From Chloroflexus islandicus (GTDB taxonomy: Bacteria; Chloroflexota; Chloroflexia; Chloroflexales; Chloroflexaceae), in the NCBI RefSeq assembly GCF_001650695.1, contig NZ_LWQS01000049.1:129777-193776 (forward strand): a DNA stretch of 64,000 bases, read 5' to 3'. The notes beneath the pieces are model-generated. The model was not told where the DNA came from and did no database searches. It worked only from the letters and a program-made list of their open reading frames with translations. Below, in pieces: positions 35,011 to 43,242 of the stretch. Numbering within the stretch: the first letter of the stretch is position 1; each line of letters starts with the position of its first letter. The position numbers were made by a program, and so were the translations under genes.

Positions 35011-35969
35011 GGTGTTACTCCTCTCTGCGACGGATCAGCGAATTGGGCGAATGGAACGTAGCAGCACGACGCGCGATTAATCGCATACTTCCAGCTTTTG
35101 CTCAAGCCGGCAAATGGATAATAGAGCTGATCAAGCCCAAGCAACACTTTATCGCGACGGTGCCATTTCAAAATGCCGGAAGCGATTTGGCGCAACCCTT
35201 GGCTAAACAGCCACTCACCGAGCAATACCAGCCCACCCATATCACCACAGCGCAGGTATTTGCCGGCGACAGCGCCGGCGCCGATGCCGTAAGCGCGATA
35301 GCTCCGGCGCGCGCCTTGCCAATTCTGAAGGTGATGATGGTATGCGATGGCATGCGGCGTAAACACAATCCAACCGCCAGCTTTCAATGTGCGATAGCCG
35401 AGATCACGCTCTTCCCATGCGCCGAGCGGCGCGCCAGCCCCAATCAACTCATCAAAGCCGCCTAAGCGTTCAAAGGCTTCCCGCCGCGCACCCATATTAT
35501 GGCCATGACCAAAAGAGAGGTTAAACCGATTTTGATGAAAGACGCGGCGTGGCCCGCCGCAGGTGCCAAGCACCAATTCGTCGCTGGTGGTTGGCTGCAC
35601 TCCCGGATACACTGCGCCGAAAGCAAGCCAGACCTGATCGTGGCGCAATTCGCTCACCAAACCGGTGATCCAATGCGGATCAAGAACACAATCATCGTTC
35701 GTGAACAGGATATAGGGGGCATTACCTAAAGCAGCGCCGGCATTACGGGTCGCCGAAATGCCATACACCGGCCGGCGCAGATATCTGATCCGTGCGTCGC
35801 TGGCGGCATGCGAGCGCACACATTGCTCAGTTCGGTCATCTTCGCTCTGGTCGAGCACCCAAAGCGTAAAATGTGGATACACGCTTTGGCGGAGACTCGT
35901 GATCGTGGCATCAATCGCCGCGCCACGTCCGTAGGTCGAAATCACAACATCAACTGCCGGCGTATTCAT
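35007..35969 (-). CDS. Family 2 glycosyltransferase
   Basis: A 320-residue GT-A-fold glycosyltransferase: ValValIleSerThrTyrGlyArg at the N-terminus, ThrAsnAspAspCysValLeuAsp as the metal-binding Asp motif (about residues 94-100), GlyAlaTrpGluGluArgAspLeuGly (about 190-198) as the acceptor-side acidic motif. It has no N-terminal membrane segment; a basic helix near the C-terminus may bind the membrane. It would add one sugar to the lipid-linked repeat unit in the cytoplasm. It overlaps the flippase gene by four bases and follows the response regulator gene by 103 bases. Confidence 0.86.
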   Translation of the reverse strand: MNTPAVDVVISTYGRGAAIDATITSLRQSVYPHFTLWVLDQSEDDRTEQCVRSHAASDARIRYLRRPVYGISATRNAGAALGNAPYILFTNDDCVLDPHWITGLVSELRHDQVWLAFGAVYPGVQPTTSDELVLGTCGGPRRVFHQNRFNLSFGHGHNMGARREAFERLGGFDELIGAGAPLGAWEERDLGYRTLKAGGWIVFTPHAIAYHHHLQNWQGARRSYRAYGIGAGAVAGKYLRCGDMGGLVLLGEWLFSQGLRQIASGILKWHRRDKVLLGLDQLYYPFAGLSKSWKYAINRASCCYVPFAQFADPSQRGVTP

Positions 35970-36072
35970 AGTGTTACTGCCTAATGACTGCCCATAACCG
36001 CTGACGGCAGCAGTGTACGCCTGATAGTTGACACTTTGCTGAAATGGTTGCCGGTCGTACTTAACGAGACCG

Positions 36073-36471
36073 TCACCTTTCAGATGATGCTGTGGTTCGC
36101 ACCGGGACGGGGTGTAAGAGTCGTTGAATCTCGTTGATCAAATCATCAGAATCGACCGGCTTGGTGAGAAAGGAATTAACGCCGACACCAGCCGCTTTTA
36201 CTTCATCTTGCTCTTTGACGCTGCCAGTGATCATAATAATCGGCAGTTCAGCGTGGCGCGCATGAGCCCGGATGGCGCGCGCCAACTCGATTCCATCCAT
36301 CCTTGGCATCGTCAGATCAGTTATCACGAGATCAACTGGAAAGGAGTCGAGACGATGCAATGCCTGCTGGCCATCAAGCGCAGTGACAACAGCATAGCCG
36401 TACTGTTCGAGCACAAAGCTCATCAAGCGATGGCTGGGAACGTAATCGTCAACGATCATGATAGTTGTCAT
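36073..36471 (-). CDS. CheY-like single-domain response regulator
   Basis: A 132-residue receiver domain without an output domain. Visible are the acidic pair MetIleValAspAsp (about residues 5-9), the phosphorylation site ValIleThrAspLeuThrMetPro (about 48-55), IleMetIleThrGly and the conserved Lys in LeuThrLysProVal (about 105-109). It may signal by protein contact, in this context probably with the phosphatase or anti-sigma-like kinase encoded just upstream. ATG 36471 follows GAGGAG by nine bases; the longer frame to 36513 overlaps the previous gene. No cognate histidine kinase is adjacent. Confidence 0.88.
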   Translation of the reverse strand: MTTIMIVDDYVPSHRLMSFVLEQYGYAVVTALDGQQALHRLDSFPVDLVITDLTMPRMDGIELARAIRAHARHAELPIIMITGSVKEQDEVKAAGVGVNSFLTKPVDSDDLINEIQRLLHPVPVRTTASSER

Positions 36472-36485
36472 GGCTGTTGTCTCCT

Positions 36486-36917
36486 CTATGCCAGACGTTT
36501 CATTAAATGCCAATGATTGCCGTCAGGGCGCGTAGTATAACTCACCCTATCCATCAGATGGCGGATCAGGAACATGCCATAGCCGTGAATTTGCGCTTCG
36601 CTGAGATTAGGCTGAGGTACCAGTTCCGGATCAAATGATTCGCCGGTGTCTTGCAGCTCGATTTCAAGCCGCAGCGGTTGAGGATGGAGGGCAAGCGTGA
36701 TCGCAATCCGTCCTTCGCCAGCGCGACGGTTACGATATGCATGGCTGACAATGTTGGTGCAGACTTCGTGGGCTGCCAGTTGCACATTATACACTAATGC
36801 CTCATCGAATGCTCCTATCTGCCGCAGTAATTCAGCGATAGTTTCGCTCAGCAGATGGAGGTAGGCATGGCGGGCCGGTAAATCAAGCCGGATGACTTCG
36901 CTGTGTTGCAGACTCAC
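36486..36917 (-). CDS. RsbW/SpoIIAB-like serine kinase (anti-sigma family)
   Basis: A 143-residue HATPase_c_2 protein. The N box HisGluValCysThrAsnIleValSerHisAlaTyr (about residues 51-62), G1 box LeuGlnAspThrGlyGluSerPheAspPro (about 93-102) and G2 box GlyTyrGlyMetPheLeuIle (about 117-123) are all present. Such kinases phosphorylate a Ser in STAS-domain antagonists and bind a target protein, usually a sigma factor. No sigma factor gene is in this operon, but three STAS domains are, two of them fused to a glycosyltransferase. The start is GTG 36917, overlapping the phosphatase stop codon by four bases (GTGA). Confidence 0.88.
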   Translation of the reverse strand: MSLQHSEVIRLDLPARHAYLHLLSETIAELLRQIGAFDEALVYNVQLAAHEVCTNIVSHAYRNRRAGEGRIAITLALHPQPLRLEIELQDTGESFDPELVPQPNLSEAQIHGYGMFLIRHLMDRVSYTTRPDGNHWHLMKRLA

Positions 36918-38437
36918 GGTGCTGCTCCTTTGAGCACGATGAGGGTTTGATCATCATCTTGCGGATGGCCGGCGCTAAATTGGTCGATGGCTCTAAAGAG
37001 ACCATCGGCAATGGCCTGCGCCGGTTGGGCGGCCAATTCATCAACTGCTACCAATAGTCGCTCAATGCCGAATAATTCATCTTGGTTATTGCGCGCATCG
37101 CTAAATCCGTCGGTAGCGACAATCAAGAGATCTCCCGGCGCTATCGCCAATGAACGGTTTTGAAAATGATTAACCGGCAAGATGCCAATCGCTGTGTTGT
37201 CGGCCAAGAGCAATTCAGCGCGTCCATTGCGTGGCCGATAGATCACCGGCGCGTGGCCGGCGTTCGCATACGTAATGACTCGTTCGGTATCATCATATTG
37301 GCCGACAAACACGGTTGCAAAGACGCCAATGCGAGTGAAGTCGTTGTAGAGGTCTTCATTCGATTGTCGCATTACCAGCGCCGGCGTTGGCGCTGGCATA
37401 AATTGCGCTTTGCTATGGAGCGCGGTGCGCGTCATTGACATTAACAGCGCCGCTGAAACGCCTTTGCCGCTCACATCGCCGATGGTAAAGATGAACGGGT
37501 GGTTTGGCAGGTTGATGAAGTCAAAGAAATCGCCACCTACTTGCAGGGCTGGGCGTGAATAGGCGTAGATATCAAGACCGCCCACGTCGGGCAACGAGCG
37601 TGGCAGAAGATCAGTTTGCACGCGCCGGGCCAGATCCATCTCGCTGCGCAGCCGGGCTTGCTCGACCATCTCTTGGTACAACAAGATACGCTCAATCTGG
37701 GCGCTTGCTTGATCGGCAATTGCCCGGCCAAGCTTCAATTCTGGCGTGCCAAACCGATCGGCGCGATCCAAGATACCCAAGCATGCCATGACCATCCCGC
37801 GTACGCGAATTGGTATCAGCATCAGGTTACGCACGCCGGGCGGGCGGCGCAGATCGCCATCTTCTTCACTTAATAACAGCGGACGATCTTCGGTTTGTAA
37901 TTGCCAGTACAGCCGCCAGATTGCTTCGGTGTTCAAGCTATTCTCGCCTGATTGCACAATCAGCGGATCACCTCCATGCGTTGGGATATAAGCGGCGAAT
38001 CCTGATCTACCCTTCAGCATGCGTTGCGCTTCGCTGACCACCGCAGTTAGGGTTTCGCGAATGGTTACTAGATCGCGCATCGTTTGGGTCAATCGGTAAA
38101 GGGCAAGTTGCTGATCTTGGCTCGTGACCAAATCTGCTGTTAAACACTGCAATTCGTGTTCGAGCTGCAGGATATAGCCGATTAAACTGGCATCAGCTTG
38201 TAACCGCCGTCGTGCCACTTCGTTCCGCAACCCGCTCAGGCGTAGCTCGCCGACAATCTCGTCATACTGGTAGATCGCAGCCGTGAGATCCGGCGGCAGC
38301 ATGCGTTGACCAGATGGCCAATAGGCGAGGGGGCGGCCATGTTCGTAGACGCCAAAGGCTTGTGCTCCCTGCGCAATCCATGCTTCGGCAATCGCCTGTA
38401 TCCGGTTGTATTGTGAACTGAGGAAGGAGACCAACAT
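36914..38437 (-). CDS. RsbU/SpoIIE-type PP2C phosphatase with GAF domain
   Basis: A 507-residue protein. Residues about 1-110 form an unassigned N-terminal domain, 115-260 a GAF domain, then a short coiled coil, and 270-505 a PPM/SpoIIE phosphatase with GlyGlyAspPhePheAspPhe, GlyAspValSerGlyLysGlyValSerAlaAla (about 318-328) and ThrAspGlyPheSerAspAla. These keep the metal-binding Asp residues. RsbU-type enzymes dephosphorylate STAS antagonists and so free them to bind the RsbW-like kinase. The GAF domain would supply the signal input. It lies between the STAS gene (12-base gap) and the kinase gene (four-base overlap), the classical rsb order. Confidence 0.88.
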   Translation of the reverse strand: MLVSFLSSQYNRIQAIAEAWIAQGAQAFGVYEHGRPLAYWPSGQRMLPPDLTAAIYQYDEIVGELRLSGLRNEVARRRLQADASLIGYILQLEHELQCLTADLVTSQDQQLALYRLTQTMRDLVTIRETLTAVVSEAQRMLKGRSGFAAYIPTHGGDPLIVQSGENSLNTEAIWRLYWQLQTEDRPLLLSEEDGDLRRPPGVRNLMLIPIRVRGMVMACLGILDRADRFGTPELKLGRAIADQASAQIERILLYQEMVEQARLRSEMDLARRVQTDLLPRSLPDVGGLDIYAYSRPALQVGGDFFDFINLPNHPFIFTIGDVSGKGVSAALLMSMTRTALHSKAQFMPAPTPALVMRQSNEDLYNDFTRIGVFATVFVGQYDDTERVITYANAGHAPVIYRPRNGRAELLLADNTAIGILPVNHFQNRSLAIAPGDLLIVATDGFSDARNNQDELFGIERLLVAVDELAAQPAQAIADGLFRAIDQFSAGHPQDDDQTLIVLKGAAP

Positions 38438-38449
38438 ACGATTGTCGCC

Positions 38450-38788
38450 TCAGGTCTTTAAGACAGCCAACGCATGGTCGGCGTCGACAAAAATGTTGAA
38501 GGCTTTGTCAAGACGGGTCAGTTCAAAAATCATCAACACCGGACGCCGTAACCCACAGAGGGCGAATTCACCCTTGCTCTGCTGACAACGCTTCATTGCT
38601 GAGACCAGCGTTGCCAGCGCAGTCGAGTCGACAAAGGTGGTTTCACTCAAATCAACGAGTACTCGCGCACCGGGTGTTGCGGTTGCTTGTTCGAGCCAGT
38701 GTTGTACTGGTGGCGCAGTATTTGCATCGAACCGGCCTTCGATTGCAAGGATTGCCACATTGTCGGCTTGTCGCGGCTTCATTTCCAT
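38450..38788 (-). CDS. RsbV/SpoIIAA-like STAS anti-sigma factor antagonist
   Basis: A 112-residue single STAS domain. The signature AspLeuSerGluThrThrPheValAspSerThrAlaLeu (about residues 44-56) has a Ser after Asp at the position of SpoIIAA Ser58, the residue phosphorylated by RsbW/SpoIIAB kinases. It is probably the direct substrate of the neighbouring kinase and phosphatase. The ATG at 38788 is chosen, although TTG 38794 sits closer to AAGGAG and could be used (two more residues). The gene follows the degenerate sugar-transferase fusion by 85 bases, the second largest gap in the operon, where an internal promoter is possible. Confidence 0.85.
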   Translation of the reverse strand: MEMKPRQADNVAILAIEGRFDANTAPPVQHWLEQATATPGARVLVDLSETTFVDSTALATLVSAMKRCQQSKGEFALCGLRRPVLMIFELTRLDKAFNIFVDADHALAVLKT

Positions 38789-38873
38789 AGCCAACCATTC
38801 TCCTTACAGCAATAGTTCACTGTGACTCATGCATGCATGCATGATAGTTGAGAAGTCAAATGGCGTGGGTTGC

Positions 38874-40574
38874 CTATTGACCTGTTGGTGGCGCGATATC
38901 TGCGGTGATCATCGTTTGGGCTGAAGCGCTGGACGTTTTGGTCCGGCGCAGCCAAACGATGGGTGTACGCAAGAGAATGTTGAGATCTTCTCGCCACGTG
39001 CGGATTGCACTATAGTATACATCGGCCACAATCACCGCATCGAGATCGCCGTTGGCTTGAACGTACCATAGCCCGGTGATGCCGGGTGGCGCATCATGCC
39101 GGCGTTGCTGCCATTCTTCGCAGAGCAATTCGGCTTCGGGAAGAGTCAACGGTTTGACCCCCACGAGTTGGAGTTCGCCGCGAATAACGTTCAAGAGTTC
39201 GGGCAGCCGGTGGAACTCATACCGTTCAAGCCATTCTCCAAACCAGAGATAGCGCCCATCTGGTCGCCGGGTGCGCCAGCGCCAAAGCGTGAATGACCGT
39301 AGCGTCGTCTGCCCATTGGCCAACACCACTCGTTCACCTGCGCACGGTATGCCCATCAATGGGCGCCCGCCGTTGCCGATGGCGGCGAGTAGGCCGCTCA
39401 GCAAGAGCAGTGGGCTCAGGATGATCAGCAAGAGGAATGCTCCTAACCGATTGATTACGCTTGCAATCCGGCTCACGCTCGCCGTCACGGCCGATACCCG
39501 CCCAATCAGGAACGGATCGACCACTGCTGTCTGTTCACCAGTGTCGGGATCGATGATCATGCCCGGATAGACAATGCGCCGGTTGACGTTGACTAATTGG
39601 CCGACGTAGGTGTCAGGCCAAATCGTGCTCATGGTGACCGTGGCTTCATCATCGATCATGCAACCGGCGCCAATCACCGCGCCGGGGCCGAGTTCGGTGT
39701 CGCGCCCAATCCAACAGTTATCGCTAATGTACAACGGCGGCGCAATGCGCGCACTGGGATGAATCGAGGCGTTGCGCCCCACCCAGATGCCGGGTGCAAT
39801 CTGGCGCCCACTAATGGATGGATACCGCACAGTTTCGCTTGGCCCATCGGTGATTGCCGCACCCGCAGGCCGGTATGCGCTGTAGAGAAAGACCTGTTGC
39901 GCAGCGTGGTAATCGGCCAATGTGCCGAGCGGGTTCCAGTAGCCGTCGAATGTAACGTTCCCCACTAACTGGCCCTGTTCGAGCAGACGCGGCACGAGAT
40001 CGGTTGCGATGTTACAGCGGCTGCGGAGCGGAATCTGAGCGATCAGCGCCGGTTCGACAATGTAGGCCCCGGTCAATTCCGGCGCATCAAGACCATGTGC
40101 TGCTGGCACAATGGCGCTGATGAGGCCATCCGGTGTTATGTGCGCGCGTAGACCGGTTTGCTGATCGCGCGGCGCGTGGCTGATTGCAGTGATGAGCGCG
40201 CCGTGTCGTTGGTGCTGGGCTAGCGCCGCTTCAATCGGCAGGTCGATAATTGCAGCCCCCGGCAGCACAAGGCACGTCTCATGCACTAACGGCCCGGCCC
40301 AGCGCAGCGCGCCGCCATCGGCCCATGCTTCGGGCAAAGTGATATATTCGATCTCAACTCCCCAACGCCGGCCGCTGCCAAACGTTGCTGTGATGAGGGC
40401 GCTCTGTTCATGCAGTGCGATCAAGATTCGTTTGATGCCGGCGCGAGCCAGTAGTTCTACTGCGGTTGCCATCACTGGCCGTTCAACTACCGGCAGCAAG
40501 ACGTTTGGCAACACCCCAGTCAAAGGCGGCAACTGGCGTTCTTCAGCCGTCGCAAGTAACAACGCTATCGTCAT
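38874..40574 (-). CDS. Degenerate nucleotidyltransferase / hexapeptide / sugar-transferase fusion
   Basis: A 566-residue three-part protein. Residues about 1-235 have the sugar-phosphate nucleotidyltransferase fold, but the GlyXGlyThrArg loop is replaced by AlaThrAlaGluGluArgGln and the Lys-Pro motif by GluArgPro. Residues about 255-330 are a left-handed beta-helix (hexapeptide repeats). After one membrane segment (about 378-400) comes a bacterial sugar-transferase (PF02397-like) domain with LeuLeuAsnValIleArgGlyGluLeuGlnLeuValGly, yet the usual Asp-Glu before LeuPro is His455-Arg456. Both catalytic signatures are therefore lost. It may be a scaffold or regulator rather than an enzyme. It overlaps the upstream gene by four bases. 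Confidence 0.8.
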   Translation of the reverse strand: MTIALLLATAEERQLPPLTGVLPNVLLPVVERPVMATAVELLARAGIKRILIALHEQSALITATFGSGRRWGVEIEYITLPEAWADGGALRWAGPLVHETCLVLPGAAIIDLPIEAALAQHQRHGALITAISHAPRDQQTGLRAHITPDGLISAIVPAAHGLDAPELTGAYIVEPALIAQIPLRSRCNIATDLVPRLLEQGQLVGNVTFDGYWNPLGTLADYHAAQQVFLYSAYRPAGAAITDGPSETVRYPSISGRQIAPGIWVGRNASIHPSARIAPPLYISDNCWIGRDTELGPGAVIGAGCMIDDEATVTMSTIWPDTYVGQLVNVNRRIVYPGMIIDPDTGEQTAVVDPFLIGRVSAVTASVSRIASVINRLGAFLLLIILSPLLLLSGLLAAIGNGGRPLMGIPCAGERVVLANGQTTLRSFTLWRWRTRRPDGRYLWFGEWLERYEFHRLPELLNVIRGELQLVGVKPLTLPEAELLCEEWQQRRHDAPPGITGLWYVQANGDLDAVIVADVYYSAIRTWREDLNILLRTPIVWLRRTKTSSASAQTMITADIAPPTGQ

Positions 40575-42091
40575 CGCTTAGCACCTTCTGTCGCAACGGT
40601 TGCAGTCATCAACGGCGCTGCCGTCGCTGCCGGCACATCGGCGAAGATTGACAGCACCTGATCGAGCTTCACTAACTGGAGTGTGCGCAAGACATCGCGT
40701 GCGCATCCGGCGATGCGGAGGGCGCTGCCCAGCTCACGCGCCTGCCGGTCGAGTTTCACCAATGAGGCCATGCCGGCGCTGGCCATAAAGGTTGTCGTGC
40801 TGCAATCGATGATCACGCGCCCGCCTTGTTCCAGCACTGCGCTGGCCTGCGCCAGCAAGGCGGGCGCAGTAGCTGCGTCAAACAGCCGTGGCGCGGTGAT
40901 GATGGTCCAGCCATGAGTGACCGGTGCTGGTGGTTGCACCTGTTGGTGTTGTTCGATCCATGCTGTGATTGCCGGCAAATCGGTGAAACGCTCGAAGAAC
41001 CGGTCAAGTTTGAGCAGATCAAGCAAGCGGTTGATCGGTTCTTGTACACGCAACAGAAAGATATCGCCGCCATTGGTTCGTGCGCGCTTGGCCAATGCCA
41101 CCAATGCGCCTAATGCTGAACTGTCGAGAAATTGGGTGGCGCTGAGATCAAGGATGATATATTGATTCGTTTCCAGCAACCGGTTGGCTTCTTGAGTAAA
41201 CGGCTCAAGACTGCTCACGTCGAGCCGCGAGCCAACGGCTAGCACAGGCCACGGAATGACCGGCGTTGGCGCGGCAGGTGGCGCTGGCGGTGGAGCAGGC
41301 GTCTCTCGGGGAACCATGCTCAAGGCGTTGCCACGCTGCATTGCCCACCACTGGCGCAGGAAGAAATAGCCAAAGTAGATAAAGTCATGAACATACCGTT
41401 TCCACAATCGGCGTGGTTCCTGCGCAAGGCGGTAGACCCACTCTAGCCCGGTTCGTTGCATCCAAAGCGGCGCTCGTTTGGTGACGCCGACGATCATATC
41501 GAAGGTGCCTCCTACTCCAATTGCGATCGGTACCCGCAGCTCGTGGGCATACATCCGGATCCACTTCTCTTGCTTGGGGTTGCCGAACGCAACCAGCACA
41601 ATATCAGGCTGTGCCGCTTTCACGGCTTCTACCACCGATCGATCCATCTCGAGCACCGAGCTTGGCGGTGGTGAGAGCACGCCGGCTACCCGCAGACCGG
41701 GATAACGCTCTTGTAAGATGGCGGCAGCTTTGGCCGCCACCCCCTCACGCGCGCCAAGGAAAAAGATCGAATAGCCGCGTTGCGCTGCTCGTTCGGCTAG
41801 CGCTGGCACCATATCGGCGCCGGTGACCCGGCCGGGCAATGGCCCGCCGAGCAGTCGCGAGGCCCATACCAGCGGCATGCCATCGGCTGTGGCCATATCC
41901 GCCTCTTGCAAGATACGACGTAATTCGGGATCGTGGAGGGCGTTAACCACAAAATCGGCATTGACCGTAGCGATCTGGTGCAGCCGGCCTGTTGCTCGCC
42001 CAGTCGCGATAAATTCATCGCAACGGTCGAGCGCTTCAGCCATTGTTAGATTGTCAATTGGCACTCCTAAAATGACGAGCAGTTTGCGCAT
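40571..42091 (-). CDS. WecG/TagA/CpsF glycosyltransferase fused to two STAS domains
   Basis: A 506-residue fusion. Residues about 1-245 are a GT26 (WecG/TagA/CpsF) enzyme: ThrValAsnAlaAspPheVal (42-48), AlaAspGlyMetProLeuVal (69-75), ValThrGlyAlaAspMet (89-94) and PheGlyAsnProLysGlnGluLys (169-176). GT26 enzymes add N-acetylmannosaminuronate, ManNAc or a similar sugar to a lipid-linked intermediate. A Pro-rich linker (about 263-282) leads to STAS domain 1 (about 284-382; PheLeuAspSerSerAlaLeuGly, Ser324) and STAS domain 2 (about 392-490; PheMetAlaSerAlaGlyMet, Ser438). Both keep a Ser aligned with SpoIIAA Ser58; domain 2 has Ala in place of the preceding Asp. This fusion ties a biosynthetic enzyme to the partner-switching genes of the same operon. 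Confidence 0.88.
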   Translation of the reverse strand: MRKLLVILGVPIDNLTMAEALDRCDEFIATGRATGRLHQIATVNADFVVNALHDPELRRILQEADMATADGMPLVWASRLLGGPLPGRVTGADMVPALAERAAQRGYSIFFLGAREGVAAKAAAILQERYPGLRVAGVLSPPPSSVLEMDRSVVEAVKAAQPDIVLVAFGNPKQEKWIRMYAHELRVPIAIGVGGTFDMIVGVTKRAPLWMQRTGLEWVYRLAQEPRRLWKRYVHDFIYFGYFFLRQWWAMQRGNALSMVPRETPAPPPAPPAAPTPVIPWPVLAVGSRLDVSSLEPFTQEANRLLETNQYIILDLSATQFLDSSALGALVALAKRARTNGGDIFLLRVQEPINRLLDLLKLDRFFERFTDLPAITAWIEQHQQVQPPAPVTHGWTIITAPRLFDAATAPALLAQASAVLEQGGRVIIDCSTTTFMASAGMASLVKLDRQARELGSALRIAGCARDVLRTLQLVKLDQVLSIFADVPAATAAPLMTATVATEGAKR

Positions 42092-42106
42092 GTCTTTCCA
42101 TCCTCG

Positions 42107-42850
42107 TCAATATGCGCCGCGACCGAGCAAGACCGCTGGAATTGTGCGGAGCAGGATTTCAAAATCTTTCCAGATGCTCTGCTCGGCAATGTATTGCAGA
42201 TCAAGTTCGACCCACCGCTTGAAATCGAGATCGCTGCGCCCTGACACCTGTTGCAGCCCGGTAATGCCCGGAATTGCATGCAACCGGCCAAGCTGCTCAT
42301 AGGTGTATTTGGCAACTTCGCTGGGCAGCGCCGGGCGTGGTCCGACCAGACTCATGTCGCCTTGCAGCACGTTGAAAAGCTGTGGCAGTTCGTCAATACT
42401 TAATTTACGAATCACCCGGCCAACTCGTGTCACGCGCGGATCGCGCTTCATTTTGAACACGGGGCCGTCGGCTTCATTTTGGGCTTGCAATTCACGCAGC
42501 CGCTGTTCGGCATCAACATACATCGAGCGAAATTTATAACAATAGAAATGTTCGCCGTCTTTCCCGACCCGCACCTGCTTGAAGATGACCGGACCCGGCG
42601 ATTCAAGCTTGATCAAGATCGCGGTAATCAGCATGATCGGTGCGGTTAACACAATGGCAATGCTGGCAACGGTAATATCCAAAACGCGCTTGAGTCGGGT
42701 GAGGAGCTTGGTGCGAATGACCCAAAGCGAGAGGGTAAAACGCAGGCGTTGGTTGGCGCGGTTGCGCTGAAATCGCCGTTGAGCAAAGATTTCCAACATA
42801 CGCTGACTTTTGGCATCGTAGCTTGTTGGAATTGGTTTCATTGCGCTCAT
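42107..42850 (-). CDS. Undecaprenyl-phosphate sugar phosphotransferase (initiating PGT)
   Basis: A 247-residue monotopic phosphoglycosyl transferase. One membrane segment (about residues 55-80) is followed by PheLysGlnValArgValGlyLysAspGly, TyrLysPheArgSerMetTyr and the catalytic SerIleAspGluLeuProGlnLeuPheAsnVal with intact Asp-Glu, then SerLeuValGlyProArgPro. It transfers a sugar phosphate from a nucleotide sugar to undecaprenyl phosphate and so starts repeat-unit synthesis. ATG 42850 has AAAGG nine bases upstream; the longer frame to 43048 runs into the AT-rich promoter region. It is the first gene of the operon, and in contrast to the fused domain downstream it looks fully active. Confidence 0.9.
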   Translation of the reverse strand: MSAMKPIPTSYDAKSQRMLEIFAQRRFQRNRANQRLRFTLSLWVIRTKLLTRLKRVLDITVASIAIVLTAPIMLITAILIKLESPGPVIFKQVRVGKDGEHFYCYKFRSMYVDAEQRLRELQAQNEADGPVFKMKRDPRVTRVGRVIRKLSIDELPQLFNVLQGDMSLVGPRPALPSEVAKYTYEQLGRLHAIPGITGLQQVSGRSDLDFKRWVELDLQYIAEQSIWKDFEILLRTIPAVLLGRGAY

Positions 42851-43242
42851 ACGTGACACCTTTCCGGTTTTGTTCGTTCTCACTATATACCAGCAAGCGA
42901 ACAAAATGCTTACACGAAAAGATTTGGCGGTGACGAATATGTCACGCTGCCGGCAATATTTGTTCAGTGTTCGTACTATGCTACTGCATTGTATGTATCT
43001 TTCGCTTTTTTCAGTGTGATAAGTGGCGGCTCGTAAACTGTCATCCAAAAGATTGTTTTTTGTTAATAGACGGTTATCTTTCGTTAGCGCTGCGACGTTG
43101 TTTGCAGCGTATCAATGCTCTTCGGTTTCCATGCGCTTGTCTATGCATGGAACCATTGATTTGTCAGCTTGCGGTGGCATAGTACGGATGGCGAATCAGT
43201 TTTCGATTGAGCGTTCTTGTTCTACCGAGATGAGGTTCTTGC
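42851..43242. promoter_or_regulatory. AT-rich divergent control region
   Basis: This 392-base gap separates the EPS operon (minus strand) from the glycosidase and surface-protein genes (plus strand), so it must hold promoters for both. It is clearly AT-richer than the flanks. A TATAGT box for the minus strand lies about 40 bases before the sugar transferase start. An inverted repeat GTGAC-gaatat-GTCAC is at 42930-42945, a possible operator. No reading frame is credible. Confidence 0.5.
42930..42945. promoter_or_regulatory. Dyad GTGAC-N6-GTCAC, possible operator
   Basis: A 16-base inverted repeat with perfect five-base arms in the divergent control region, about 80 bases upstream of the EPS operon start. 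It recalls, but does not match, the GTGA-N6-TCAC consensus of CRP-type regulators, because the spacing between GTGA and TCAC is eight. Confidence 0.35.

Noticed and set aside
38450-42091. Idea that the second STAS domain lacks the phosphorylated Ser
   Set aside because: On alignment with SpoIIAA (Phe-Met-Asp-Ser-Ser-Gly) the Ser at position 58 is kept (Phe-Met-Ala-Ser-Ala-Gly); only the Asp before it is changed.
42930-42945. CRP/FNR-type binding site
   Set aside because: The arms match GTGA/TCAC but the spacing is eight rather than six, so I record it only as a dyad.
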